From Diplolepis rosae (lineage: Eukaryota; Arthropoda; Insecta; Hymenoptera; Diplolepididae): a stretch of DNA of 64,000 bases. The DNA is taken from the NCBI GenBank assembly GCA_030998225.1, contig JAPYXD010000555.1, forward strand, positions 8,866,001 to 8,930,000, in the 5' to 3' direction. Position 1 is the stretch's first letter; each line of letters opens with the position of its first letter. The translations under genes were made by a program, and so were the position numbers. The notes below the pieces were generated by a model, which saw nothing but the letters and a program-made list of their open reading frames with translations, was not told the DNA's origin and did not search any database. Positions 36,977-48,992 of the stretch are shown here, piece after piece.

Positions 36977-37504
36977 ACTGAGCCAAAGCTGTGTTTGGAA
37001 AGTAAAAGTTGGCGCAGCATCTCGGAGAAGATGAAGAAGAAGAAGCAGTCTTAGTTACTCGATCGGTAACGAGACATAAGGCAAGTTCGAAAGCAACTCT
37101 CGTTTTTACGATCTTGATCGGTATGTCTGGCCATATGTACTACTGTGCATACATTTTGTGTATACACACTCAGGCACTTAAACAGAAATTGAAAACTGAT
37201 TTAAATGATGGACTCGACTGTCTTGTATAAGGAAGTTCCGAGTGTTTGTGTATACTATATATAAAATAAAATTAACTGCCGAAATTTCCATTGATATTTT
37301 TATTGATCTTGTATACTTTTCAGTATACTCTCCAAATCTGAATCAGTCAATTTTTCACTGTTTAAATTAAATTAAATTTATGTGAATTTGACATATTATT
37401 TTAGAGTAATTCACCGGTTTTCACATGCTCATTACAGATGGGAAGGTATAGTGTTATGTGAAAAATGACTTTTGAAAATTTGATCAAATCTTTAGGAAAG
37501 TAAA

Positions 37505-40250
37505 GTAAAAAATCTGCCCGCCTTGCGGGCACATTCTCATTGCGCACTTCCCGCGTATAGCTCGCTTCGCTCGCAAATTTGAGCGCCCCTAGGGCGCGCA
37601 ATTTAATCGTCGCGCTTCGCGCTCCGTTCTTTTTGGAGCTCGTGCTTAGCGCTCGGTCTTATGCTCTTTGCATACATTTAAGTTTATTTCTTATAATTTA
37701 ATACTAAAGCTCAAACCTGTTATAATATTAAAGATGATTTAAATTACTCATTTTCTCAAATTCACTAAATTTCTTTTTCAGTTTAAGTGAAACAGGAAAT
37801 TCAATTTACTTAAGGCTCTATCGGCCTTAAGGAACACATTCTCATCATGACGCTCGCTCTTCGCGATCGATTTTCTGTATACATCCCAGTAACTTTTTAA
37901 TAAATTACATGATTAAAATAATTTATTTTCTTCCAAATATCTCAAAAAGGAAAAACAATCGTAGACTTTATTTAAGGAAACAATTTTGCAGAACAACGCT
38001 TATTTCGTATCTCACATATTTTGGTGAAACAAATCGAATTTTTTCAATATTAAAAATCAAAAAATTAAAATATACATCCTGTTGAGAAATTTCTCGATAA
38101 GAATGTCTAGACCTTATTTAGCCAAACAATTTTCCATCTAAATGTTTTTTTTGCATCTCAAATATTTTGTCTAAAAAATGGAATTTTTTCATTTTTATCG
38201 TATGTTTTGGAATTGAAACGAAAAATATATGTTTTTTCAGAAACTGTGTGAGACAAAATTTGTAGATCATTTTGAAACGAACAACTTTGTATTCTTACGT
38301 TTTTTTCGTATTTCACATATTATTGTTAAAAAATTGAATTTTGAATTTTCAATTGCTTTTTTTTAAATTAAAAAGAAAAATATGCATCTTATGAAAAAAT
38401 GTTACAATTCAAATTTGAAGGTCTTTATGTAGAAAATAATATTGTATCATAACGTTTTTCCGTATCTCATATAATTTAACTGGAAAATGGAATTTTGATA
38501 TTGACTTTTTTCAAGTTTTAATATGCTGTAACATTTCTAATTTTGATTTAATCAAAAAATGTTATCAGGATAATTTGTATAGATTTATGAGCACTATCAG
38601 AAACCAGTATTGAAATTTTTGATTTTTTCAAAAAGTTATTTTCAAAAACACAAAAGTAGTGCTCAATCCATCAATTTTGATTGGATGTGACTTGTCCTTA
38701 CTTTTTCGGCTCCGATAAAGTGTGCTAAAGCTCAATTCAATCTGATAATTCTATCGAGAGTTATGCCACACACAACCTACTACAGACAGACAGACAGACA
38801 CTTTCGTAAAAACCGTTTTTTCTGACTCAGGGGGTCTCAAAACGTAAAGATTTGATGAAAATTTCGAAAGCCATTTTCCACATAAAACCAATACCTTCTC
38901 ATCCATGATGAGAATGTAAAAAGATTCTTAATCATTAAGGATGTCATTATAGTTCTCACCTCAGAGAAAAAAAAAACTTTCGCAAAATAGCGACTATTTG
39001 AAGAAAAAGTCATTTTTTACCCTTTTTTTCACAGCTTTGAATTTTTTGAAAATAGTAAAAAACAAAATTTTTGTGAAATGTGAACCGTGTTGAAAGAAGT
39101 AGTTTCGAGAAAAACGCGTTTAAGGTAGTTGATCCACGAAAATGAGACCTCAGGCAAAAATAGATAATTTTGCTTTCAAGAATAGCAACATTATTATTGA
39201 AGGGCTATTTTGGAAGAAAAAAGATTAGTTTCCATGAAAAAAATTTGAAATACAAAAAAATAATTTTATTAATAAATTTTATTTTTGCCCCAACTTTTTT
39301 TCTTATCTCTTCTTACCAAATTTTAAAAAATTATGCGATTTTAATAAATTACAAATCACCTTTTCAAGAAAAAGATTCCCTACAACTTAACCATTTCCAA
39401 TTTTCAAAAATGAATAAATTATTATCAAATTCAGCAATTTGTTTATAAAAATTTGGATTTGGAAAATGTTTTTTTAATGGTCTCAGCCATTAAAGAATTT
39501 ATTTTTAAAAATCAGAAACGGTGAAGTTGTGGGAAATCTTTTCTCTGAAAAAAAGATTCATGATTTATTAGAATCGCATGATTTTTTAAAATTTGGTATG
39601 AAGCGATAAGAAAAAAAATTGGGTCAAAAATAAAATTTATTGATAAAATTATTTTTCTGTGTTTCAAATCTTTTTCATGTAAAATAATATTTTCTCTTTA
39701 AAAATAGCCCTTTAATAAGAATATTGCTATTCTTGAAAGCAAAATTTTCTGTTTTTTCCTGAGGTCTAATTTTCGTGGATGAAAACTACCTTAAAGATTT
39801 GAGTAAAGTTTCAGGCAGTATAAGTCATATAATGGTGCGCTCAACTTATACTTTGTTAGTCGGTGTTACAACAACCTTCGGTTGATCGTTTTTGTATTCT
39901 TAAAGTTCTGAACTTTGAAAATATGCATCGAAAAATCAATTTTTTCACAATTTTAGACCAGAATACCTCCTTAATAGAGCCTTAAGTAAATTGAATTTCC
40001 TTGTTTATTTGAAATAAAAAATGCACTAACTTTTAAAAATGTAATTTACATCTACATTGTTATAAAATTGACTCGAGCTTCAATATCAAATTATAATTAA
40101 ATGTATGCGAAGAATATAAGACCGAGCGCGAAGCGCAAGATCCAAACAGAACCTAGCGCGATGATCGAATCGCGCACCCTAGGTGCGCTCAAATTTACCA
40201 TCGAAGCGCGCGATGAAAATCTGCTCCCCCCCGTGGGCAGATTTTTTCTA
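37505..40250. repeat. Large inverted repeat (about 2.75 kb) with nested insertions
   Basis: Arms 37505-37830 and 39975-40250 are diverged reverse complements (AAATCTGCCC, GCGCCCCTAGGGCGCG, GCGCGAAGCGC, ACTTAAGGCTCTAT). Inside are AT-rich sequence, a CAGACAGACAGACA tract with CTCAGGGGGTCTCAAAACG (38787-38850), part of the shared core at 39082-39123 and a complete GGTAGTT-family element. Confidence 0.75.
39124..39790. mobile_element. TTAA-target element, GGTAGTT family, copy 3
   Basis: Flanked by TTAA at 39120-39123 and 39791-39794; 667 bp. The empty site would read AACGCGTTTAAAGATT, the TTAA that ends the shared core. Confidence 0.9.
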
Positions 40251-40703
40251 AAAGTAACATATTGTTTCGAAAACTATTAATTGGGCAGAAGTTCTAGAGA
40301 AATGCCCATTAAATGACCATTTTGAATAAAATTCCTCATTCTCTAAATTGAACAGGCTACTACTTATCAACAAATTTGTTATGTTTACAAAAAATCAGTG
40401 ATTTGTGGTGAAATATGTATCTGTTAAGTTTATACAGAAATTTTATGCCGTCGCTATTTTAATTAATGGACTCGGTGAATGCAACAGATTTTTTTTCTCC
40501 GTCGATGCATAAACAATGCGCAATGTGAGTGAAAAACTAGCAACTATAGTAGATACGAATAATTATGTAGATACATATAAAGTATATTGTATATATTATA
40601 GTTGTATAGTGAAGGAAGGAACATAAGCGAGCCTTAGCCAGGGAAAGTGGTGTCCTACTTGTGCCAGCTACGAATACGGCTACGTACTTAAGAATGCACT
40701 TAC

Positions 40704-40886
40704 ACAAAGCCAAGTACGCCTTTATGTAATCGAGCATGTACGTGTCGCAACATTCCATGAATGAATCGCTGGCTACAAATATCGACGGTGACGGATCGAT
40801 CAATGACGATTCGATAGACAAATCGTGCGATTGCTCCTCAAGATCGATCGATTTGTCGACTCTTACCCGTTGAGACTTCCCTCTTC
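40704..40886 (-). CDS. Internal coding exon of an unidentified gene
   Basis: On the minus strand a clean acceptor (TTTCCCCCAG) is followed by 60 open codons and a strong donor (TTTGT/GTAAGTG). The GC-rich third positions stand out from the AT-rich surroundings. The peptide includes QRVRVDKSIDLEEQSHDLS, SPSIFVASDSFMECC and YMLDYIKAYLAL; I recognise no family. The frame also stays open past the donor to a stop at 40537, so a terminal exon ending there is the alternative. No partner exon was recognised nearby, so the gene is either large with long introns or partly decayed. Confidence 0.55.
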
Positions 40887-41219
40887 CTGGGGGAAATAAA
40901 TGCAGTCTGATCTTAAGTTAGATTGTAGGACTTTGAGATCATTAGATTGAATCTGGTCTCCATATACATAAAAAATGCATTTACTCAGTTTCAATACAAT
41001 GCATTACATTGAAAAATAATAATCTCAATCAATCTTGAGAAATAAACATCCCTTCTTGAAATATTGATAGGATCTGATTAATATTCTATCCATCAAGTAT
41101 AAAAAATTTCATTTCTTAAATTTGATATTTCGATCCATTTCTGTGAAGAGAATTTTTGTTATCTGGGGACATTTAATTTTATCCAGAAAAATGTCTATCA
41201 AATATCAAAATAATGTGCG

Positions 41220-42530
41220 CAGTCAATTGATATTACATACCTATCCGAAAATTCAGTTATTTTTTAGTAAATTTAAAAAAAAATTTCTCAATTTTCAATT
41301 ACAAATTGTTGAATATTCTGATACTCGTATCTGGAAATTCTGAAACTTGTAACAGGAATAATTTAACGTTTTGGGTACCTGAAGTTTTATGCAGTTAGAT
41401 AAAACTGAAAATTTTGTTACAGTTTAGTAATCTTATGAAAATCCTGTTACATTTTAGTAGTTTTGCGATAGATTTTATGAAAATTCAGTTGAAATTTATA
41501 GTATTGAGAAAATTTTCAGAAATTCATAGAAACTTTACTCCAAAATATGGTTCATATGTGCAATATTTTATTTATTGTTTCTCTAATAGGAATAATTTTA
41601 TGTTTTGGGTAACTGAAAATGTTGTTACAGTTTCGTTACTTTATTGTAAATTTTATAAAAATTCTGTTACACTTTGGTAGTTTTAAGATACATTTTATGA
41701 AAATTCAGTTGAATTTCATAATATTTAGAAAAATTTCAGAAAACTTAGTTATTTTAGTAAATTTACGAAACAATTTCTTAATTTTCAATCACAAAGTGTT
41801 GAATATTCTGATACTTGTCTCTGGAAATTCTGAAACTTGTAATATGAATAATTTTACGTTTTGGGTAACTGAAAATGTTGTTGCAGTTTTGTAGTTTTAT
41901 GATAAATTTTATTAAAATTATGTTACACTTTGGAAGTTTTGAGATACATTTTATGAAAATTCAGTTGAGTTTCATAATATTTAGAAAAATTTTATAAAAC
42001 TTAGTTTTAGTAAACTTAAAAAAAAATTCCTCAATTTTCAATTACAAATTGTTGAATATTCTGATACATGTATCTGGAAATTCTGAAACTTGTGACATGA
42101 ATAATTTAACGTTTTGGGTACCTGAAGTTTTATGCAGTTACATAAAACTGAAAATTTTGTTACAGTTTTGTAATTTTATAAAAATTCTGTTACATTTTAG
42201 TAGTTTTAAGATATATTTTATGAAAATTAAGTTGAAATTCATAATATTGAGAAAAATTTCAGAAAATCATAGAAAGTTTACTCCAAAATATGGAGTATGC
42301 ATAATTGCATATGTGCAATATTTTATTCATTGTTTCTCTAGTAAGAATAATTTTACGTTTTGGGTAACTGAAAATGTTCTTACAGTTTCGTAATTTTATG
42401 ATAAATTTTATAAAGATTCTGTTACACTTTGGTAGTTTTAAGATACATTTTATGAAAATTCAGTTGAATTTCATAATATTGAGAAAAATTTCAGAAAATG
42501 CAGTGCATTTTTCGCAATTTTAAGATACTT
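41220..42530. repeat. Tandem array, about five units of 231-258 bp
   Basis: The marker TTTTGGGTA.CTGAA recurs at about 41371, 41602, 41854, 42112 and 42359. Each unit also has GTTACA.TTTGGTAGTTTTA, TTATGAAAATTCAGTTGAA and CATAATATT.AGAAAAATTT. Frames of up to 114 codons are by-products. Confidence 0.85.
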
Positions 42531-42779
42531 TTTCTCAAAACCATCATAAATATGGTCAAATTTTATGTTACCTTCGTAACATAAAAATGTTCTAAATTTC
42601 CGAACATTTCTAATAGGGTGTCATTCTATCCGCGAAATTTATATTTAAATTAACAAATTTCTTTAGGTAAATCTTTTCAAATTTTATATCTAAATAAAAT
42701 CTGATCAATCCCTATCTATTATGAATAATGGCCTTCAGTGTACGTAATTAGGCAAAAGATTATGTAAAATTTTTAATAA
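42531..42779. other. AT-rich spacer
   Basis: I see nothing in this short stretch beyond the decaying end of the tandem array. Confidence 0.4.
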
Positions 42780-43075
42780 ATTTGAAAATCTTTCTTGGAA
42801 AAAAGACGCCTTCGAGTGCGCTGGGATTCGACCGGCAATCCAAAGACCTGGGCTCGAATCTCAGCGCAGTCGAAAGCGTCTTTTTTTCCACAAAAATATT
42901 TTTAAATTCGTTAAATATTTGAATTCAATTGCATTATTTGCGATATAAGAGTTTGAAATTGTCTACGAGGACACCTGTCGACAACGTATCCTATCTGATA
43001 CGCGACTAGTGATCCTCCGATAATGTAGGCAATAACAAAAATTTCAAACTCAACTAATTAATTTGAAATCATGTA
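42780..43075. repeat. Fold-back tRNA-like repeat copy with full 3' half
   Basis: It starts with a diverged direct half (GAAAATCTTTCTTGGAAAAA), switches inside the tRNA-like part to the inverted orientation, and runs through GACACCTGTCGACAACG to CAACTAATTAATTTGAAATC. It shows the full length of one unit outside the array. Confidence 0.8.
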
Positions 43076-43974
43076 AAATCCTATCACTCTTGATATAGAA
43101 ATTGCTATAAAATACTATGTTTTCAGGGCAGAAATCCTTTCATGTATTTGAAAAAAAATCTCGTTAAATTCTATCCACTATCTTCTCTGGAAAATTCGTT
43201 GAAATCAGTATTTTATTACAATAAAGTCACTTAATGTAATTGGTTACGTAACTGATGCTTTAGATATACTATACGGCATTAAATAAAGATACATAGGAAT
43301 TGATAAGAGTGCAAGATACCATTTTTGATTAGATTAGAATAGATTTATAGAAAAAAAAATCGTATAGATGGAAATTCGTTGCACACTCTTCCACTTGGTT
43401 TCATATAATTATTTTTTTCAAAAATTTACTCAAACTTGATTGATTTTTATCAAAACTTTACAAAATGATTAATTAAGTAATTAAAAGTAGTAATGAATAA
43501 TTGTATAAGTGAGGACAAAAATTAATTATTTAAAAATCCGACATCTGTTGAACTATTACGACTGAAGCACGAATACCAATGAAACTATCGATTAGTCATA
43601 CAAATCAGAAAGTAGTTAAACTACAAGAAAGTGATTTCACTTTCTATTTCAAGTTTAAAGTATGTTCCTCTTACATAAGCGTAGAATATTTTAATACCAT
43701 TCTCTCATAATAATAATCCAGTTTACCTGTTACTTATTTCAAATAAGTTTCAGGATATGTAGATTTATTAAAATTTCCGCTCTGGTTCTGATAAGTTCTA
43801 ATTATTTTTCACCTATTTAGTGACTGGAAGGTTGAATTTTAGATGCACGATACTTTCACGTTAATTCGTTAAAAATATAATAGACGACTTTTACTATTCA
43901 ATTAAAATCTGCCAGGAAAGCGTGATGATTACATTCATTTATTCTTTCAAAGTTAAATTCAATTGTCATTTTTA
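43076..43974. other. Gene-free stretch
   Basis: AT-rich, single-copy-looking sequence with no supported exon. Confidence 0.4.
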
Positions 43975-44957
43975 GCCTGGGGAAAGTTTCGGAAAGGAAT
44001 TAATTAGGAACGAATCCGAGCTGTTCCGATATTTGTTTCCAAATCATTCCGAACCAATCCAAAAACGATTTCGATCTCACTTCTCTGACGAAAGTATCGG
44101 ATTGAAATTCATTTCGAGTTAATCAGAACTATTCCGATTCATTCCGATATTTGTATCCGAGCCAATGCGAATCATTCCGAACCAATCCGAAAAACGTTTT
44201 GTATTTCGTTTGATGAAAAACGGTCAAAAACCAATCCGACTTAACCCGATTAATATCGAGACTTCAATCCGAATCATTCCGACCTTGGATTCACTCGGAT
44301 TGAAAATCTGTTTTCGGATTGATCTGGATTGAAAACTTGGTTTCGGATTGGTTCGGATTCATTCGGATTGGTGTTCGGAATGATTCGCATTGGCTCGGAC
44401 ATGGATACCGGAATGAATCGGAATAGTTCTGATTGACTCGGAATGAATTTCAATCCGATACTTTCCCCTGAGAAATCAACCGAATCATCCCGAGCTTGGA
44501 TTCATTCGGATTGATTCTGATTGAAAATTCGGCTTGCATCAATACAAGCTTGGATTCATTCGGATTGATCTTGAATGAAAACTTGGTTTCGGATTGGTTC
44601 GGATTCATTCGGATTGATGTCTCGGAATTAATCGGATTGTTTTTTGACCCGTTTTTCATCAAACGAGATACAAAAAGTTTTTCGGATTGGTTCTGAATGA
44701 TTCGCATTGGCTCGAATACAGATATCGGTATGAATCGGAATAGTTCTGATTGATTCCGATTCAATCCGGATGAATCCGAACCATGTTTCTCAATTCGAAT
44801 TGGCCCAAATCAATTTCAGGTCGGAATGAATCGAATTGAAAATTTGGTTTAATTTAATCAATTAGAGCTTGGTTTTATTCGAACTGAACTGGAATGAATC
44901 GGACTGATTTTTAATCGATTTGTTTGCAATGAATTTCAATCCGTAACTTTCTGCAGG
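43975..44957. mobile_element. Fold-back element rich in TCCGAATCATTCCGA repeats, copy 1
   Basis: Inverted ends (GCCTGGGGAAAGT and ACTTTCTGCAGGA) enclose many 12-13 bp variants of ATTCGGATTGA on one side and their complements on the other. Translations give NQSE/RMNPN-type repeats on both strands; these are not genes. Confidence 0.75.
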
Positions 44958-45208
44958 ATGATTAGTAAACTATTTTGTATTTTTATTAATTCCAACTCTG
45001 CGAATTAAAAAATTCATTTACAATTATAAAATACAAAATTATAATTTTTAGCAAAAAAATTCCTTGAATCTGAAAATGATAAACCTAAATTATCATCCTC
45101 TTTAATGGAGTTATCAAAAACTGACAGTTGCGATCGGAGAAGATTACATAGTTACGTAATTTATTGACGATCTATAAGGAAACGAGACATTGTTCAAGGA
45201 ACATTAAA

Positions 45209-46849
45209 ATGTCAATCAAGATTCAAGAAATGTCTCCACTGGAAGAGAAGCTTTTATCATTCATGTAAGTCGAAATAATTCATCAATGTGAATTAATAAC
45301 CTACATTCAAGTGATTGATTGATCACTAGCTGCTGTTTTTAATATCGTTAAACTCAACCATCCTAAAAAAAAATAACTTGATATTAAATTCAAGTTTCAA
45401 GTATTTTTTTAAAATAATAAAAAAAAATGAAAAAATTGTCTATTTACATTTTCCTTATAATATGACTTATTGAAAATGTTCTATAATTTCATCAGAATCT
45501 TGATCAAGTTTAATAAGTTAAGTATCAAACTTATTTTTTTATCTGACAATTTTGATTGGATGTGGCTGGTTAACGAACTTGTCCTTACTTTTTCGGCTCC
45601 GATAAAGTGTACCAAAGCTCAATTCAATCTGATAATTGTATCGAGAGTTATGCCGCACACGACCTACAGACAGACAGACAGACAGACACTTTCGTAAAAA
45701 CCATTTTTTCTGACTCAGGGGGTCTCAAAACGTAAAGATTTGATGAAAATTTCGAAAGTCATTTTTCACATAAAACCAATACCTTCTCATCCATGATGAG
45801 AATGTAAAAAAAGTAATGAGCAATTTAAAAACCGGAAACATGAACTTTACTAGTTTACTCTCCGATTGAGTCTTTAATTACAGTGAGTTGCCAAATTATT
45901 ATACTAACTTTGTTTTTGTTAATCGCATAAAATCTCCTATTATTGACAATACACATATTCAAACTTTTCCCTAAAAATTACTTAAAAGTCTTTAAAATTA
46001 TGCATAAAACGACCTCAGGATGAACTGTTTTTGTTCATTTTTGAGGAAGATATTGTGAAAAATGTCCAAATTTTAAACTTTACTTGAATTATATTTTTAA
46101 AATAATGGATGTTTTTCGATGTTCTTCGACTCATTTTAAAGGTAAATTTACGCGAATTGTAAAAAAACGTGCCAAAAAATTATACTAATTTTTCCCTAGA
46201 TTCTGAAACGGTCTAAAATTAGAACAAAAATTTAAGGAAAAATTCGTATAACTTTTTGGCGAATTTTTTTCCTTCTATTTAAATTTACCTTTAAAATGAG
46301 TCGAAGAATATCGAAAAACATCAATTATTACGGAAATTATTTATAATGTAAAAAAAGTTTGAAATTTTTACTTTTTTCACCATATCATTCTAGTTTTCTT
46401 TCTCGTCATTTTACGTATAATTTTGACGCCTTTTATGTTATTTTTGGTGAAAAATGTTATTAAGTGTATTTCCAATATTATGAGATCTTATGCAGCTAAT
46501 AAAAACAAAGTGAGTATAATAATTTAGTAACCCATTGTAATTTCATTTATTGCTCATATTTTCCTGTTTTATAATCATGATAACTATAATTTGCAATATT
46601 TAATGTGTTTTGAACAGGCAAAAAAAAGTAAATCAACTAAATCCTTACATGAGTATACAATCTGATCCAATGCGAAATACTTTTTTGAGAAAAGAGTCGT
46701 ATAAACTTCGAGATGAATTTTCGGACGGCAATCCTGAATTGATGATGACGAGAAAAGTTAAATTAAAAAAGCTGCTTTTACAAGAAAAAATAGACCATGA
46801 AAAAATATTAAGAGAACTTGGATACGCCTATATTCCTACACATCTGTGA
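45209..46849 (+). CDS. Small two-exon gene, 95 aa; possibly CFAP141 (DUF4558)-like
   Basis: Exon 1 (45209-45264) starts at ATG in the context TTAAAATGT and ends AT/GTAAGT. Exon 2 (46618-46849) follows the acceptor TTTTGAACAG and ends in TGA. The split Met codon joins in frame. The protein begins MSIKIQEMSPLEEKLLSF and ends RELGYAYIPTHL. It is charged, predicted helical and has no signal peptide or membrane segment. An AATAAA lies 47 bp after the stop (46896-46901). Length (95 vs about 100) and the pattern EL...RK..L..LL..E...+..EL...G.A+ resemble the axonemal microtubule inner protein CFAP141 (C1orf189), but this is a judgement by eye. The intron holds a TA-target MITE and a dispersed repeat fragment. 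It is convergent with the EML gene. Confidence 0.68.
45560..45812 (+). repeat. Dispersed repeat fragment with CAGA tract
   Basis: It is near-identical to 38690-38922: CTTTTTCGGCTCCGATAAAG, a CAGACAGA tract, CTCAGGGGGTCTCAAAACGT and CATCCATGATGAGAATG. It lies in the intron of the 95-residue gene. Confidence 0.75.
45881..46537. mobile_element. Tc1-like TA-target MITE in the small gene's intron
   Basis: The ends CAGTGAGTTGCCAAATTATT and AATTTAGTAACCCATTG share TATTATACTNACTTTGTTTTT. They are flanked by TA (45879-45880, 46538-46539). It fills much of the 1.35-kb intron. Confidence 0.85.
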
Positions 46850-46895
46850 TAATATTTTTGACTTCGAAACTTCAAGAACTAATTATACTAGCCGA

Positions 46896-46901
46896 AATAA
46901 A
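46896..46901 (+). terminator. Polyadenylation signal AATAAA
   Basis: AATAAA lies 47 bp after the stop codon of the 95-residue gene, and a second lies near 47136. Confidence 0.5.
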
Positions 46902-48866
46902 GATAAAAAATCAATTAAAACAATTATGATACAGAAAATAATTTCAAAAAGTACTATTTTGGATGGATTAATTTTTCAAAATTTTCAAGATCATTTCATT
47001 TCCCTTGATTTACTATTTGTAATGATTAGTGATAAAATGGCAGTAACTTCATATTTATCAGGAAAATTAATGTTTATTATACGTCATAGAGCTACACTAT
47101 GATAATCGCATACATGTGTATCAGTGTGAGAGCATAAATAAAAAAAAATATATTTATTTATAGTATCATAAAGATATAGCTATCTTACACGATGACGGAG
47201 AGAAGAAAATAGAAAGATTTTCGCGCTCCTTAGTAAATATGACTTTGGTAAATATTCATTCCAAAAAGAAAACTGTAGAACGATTTTTCTTCTCTTAGAC
47301 TTTATGCTGAGAAAAAGGCATCAATTAAAGTCTCAAAATTTCAATGTAACTACTAATAACATAATTTCTAAAAACAGTGGTATTTGATTAATTTCAACAA
47401 TTCAACATCCTTTTTCTCAACTTCAAGATTAATTATTTCCACACTCATATTTCTGGTATTTACACTCATTACGGGATGCGTTAACGTAATTCAAAGGTTA
47501 CCATCTGCACAAAACGTCTAACAGTTAACGGAAAATTTTACAGAAACTTTCATTCTCCTGTAATCTAAGCTTTCCAAACGTTGTCTGCATTTTCTATGGA
47601 CGGCATTTATCGCACAGAGTTTATTATTTTGCGAAGACAAGAGAACATATCTATAATCTTTAAAATCGCTTATCATTTGCTAACGTATTTAATAACTCGA
47701 TTATTATAATTAATTATAACGAAAGGGTTTAATAATACAATTTTTGTGCGTATATAGACATCTAATAAGTATATTAATAAAATATACAGATTATTATGAT
47801 GATCGCTAGCCTAGTTGAAATTCGAATTACATAAACAAATTTTGAAAGATGCTCTCAACAATAATTTATCGAGCAATAATATTTGGCATGGCAACATGAA
47901 TAGAATTGTGCGCAGCGTTTTGAACAATAATGCTTAACTTATTACATTAACTTATATTGATAACAATGTTGATGGATATTTCAGTGCGATTTTTTACTAT
48001 TAGGATTCGGTAAGAAGAATAATAAGTCACTTCGAATAAATAATATAATGCTGCTACAATACACACACTCGTAAAAAAACGTGGAACCAATTTAGAAATA
48101 TGAAAAAATATGAATCTCGATTGGTTCTAGAATTTTTCATATCCTTAATACTTTCATGATGAAATACTTACATTTGAAAAACAACATTGTAATCACATTT
48201 ACATTCAGTTGTGTCTCTTGTCTTCAACATCATTCGTCTCTTTATCTTAAATCGACACTCAAACATTATTTTATCAGAATATTAGATTTCCTTTCAAAAA
48301 TAATTTGAAACTAAGTATCTAGTCCAAATTTAATATTAAATTCAAGGCATCAACTTCTAATTCAAATTGATTAGTTTATCACCCAAAGTGAGAACGTACT
48401 TCACTTGATTTAAAAACCCTGAATGAAAATCAAATAACTCTCGAACCCATTTTTCATTTTTGGATACGTATCTACTTCTTTTTGGTATTACTTTCCTGTG
48501 CATAAAAATTTTTCTAAAAATAGCATCAGTTTCGTTTCAAGAGAGGTACATAATATATTGTAATATACAGTCTGAGATTTTTTCTTTACTCTTCGGCATT
48601 TTCGTTGATAAGAAGTTGATTCAAACTTTTCATTAATTTCGATAGACCGATAGTAAGAAAAAAAGAAGATAAAAATTGTTATATACAATAAAAAAAAATC
48701 AGATAACCGGTTGCTTGAAAGCCACTCTTCGAAATCGAAAGTCATCTCATTGGTGTCGATGAAAGTGATTTGACGCTCTGCTTTTTTTCGTCTTTCAGTT
48801 ATTATTTTCTCAGGGAAAAAGGTGTTCTCGTAAAGTTCCATTGATGTCACTTCCGCCCTCGAGAAC
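46902..48866. other. Space between convergent genes, including EML 3' UTR
   Basis: This looks single-copy. The EML 3' UTR must begin at 48866 and run leftward. A 120-codon minus frame ending 48488 begins 22 bp after the EML stop. Its first 45 residues (MELYENTFFPEKII...) look protein-like, but no splice or family evidence supports it. Confidence 0.4.
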
Positions 48867-48992
48867 TTAATTTACAACCCATTGCAAAACGCTGGTATCA
48901 GCACCTCCTGTGGATACCAGACGGGTGTCGTCCTGAAGGAAGGCCAAATTGGTCACGTGACTTGAGTGACCTCCATAAGTGTGGTGAAGAGA
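48867..48992 (-). CDS. EML terminal exon with stop
   Basis: This terminal exon has the acceptor TTTCCCCAG. It encodes SLHHTYGGHSSHVTNLAFLQ and TGGADTSVLQWVVN and ends in TAA at 48867-48869, the usual EML C-terminus. The 3' UTR continues leftward; I could not fix its polyadenylation site. Confidence 0.96.
   Translation of the reverse strand, partial: SLHHTYGGHSSHVTNLAFLQDDTRLVSTGGADTSVLQWVVN

Noticed and set aside
41122..42393. Frames of 73-114 codons
   Set aside because: They repeat with the period of the tandem array and have no protein-like composition.
44450..44764. 104-codon frame with NQSE/RMNPN repeats, and similar frames at 62051-62622
   Set aside because: They are translations of 12-13 bp fold-back repeat words, mirrored on both strands.
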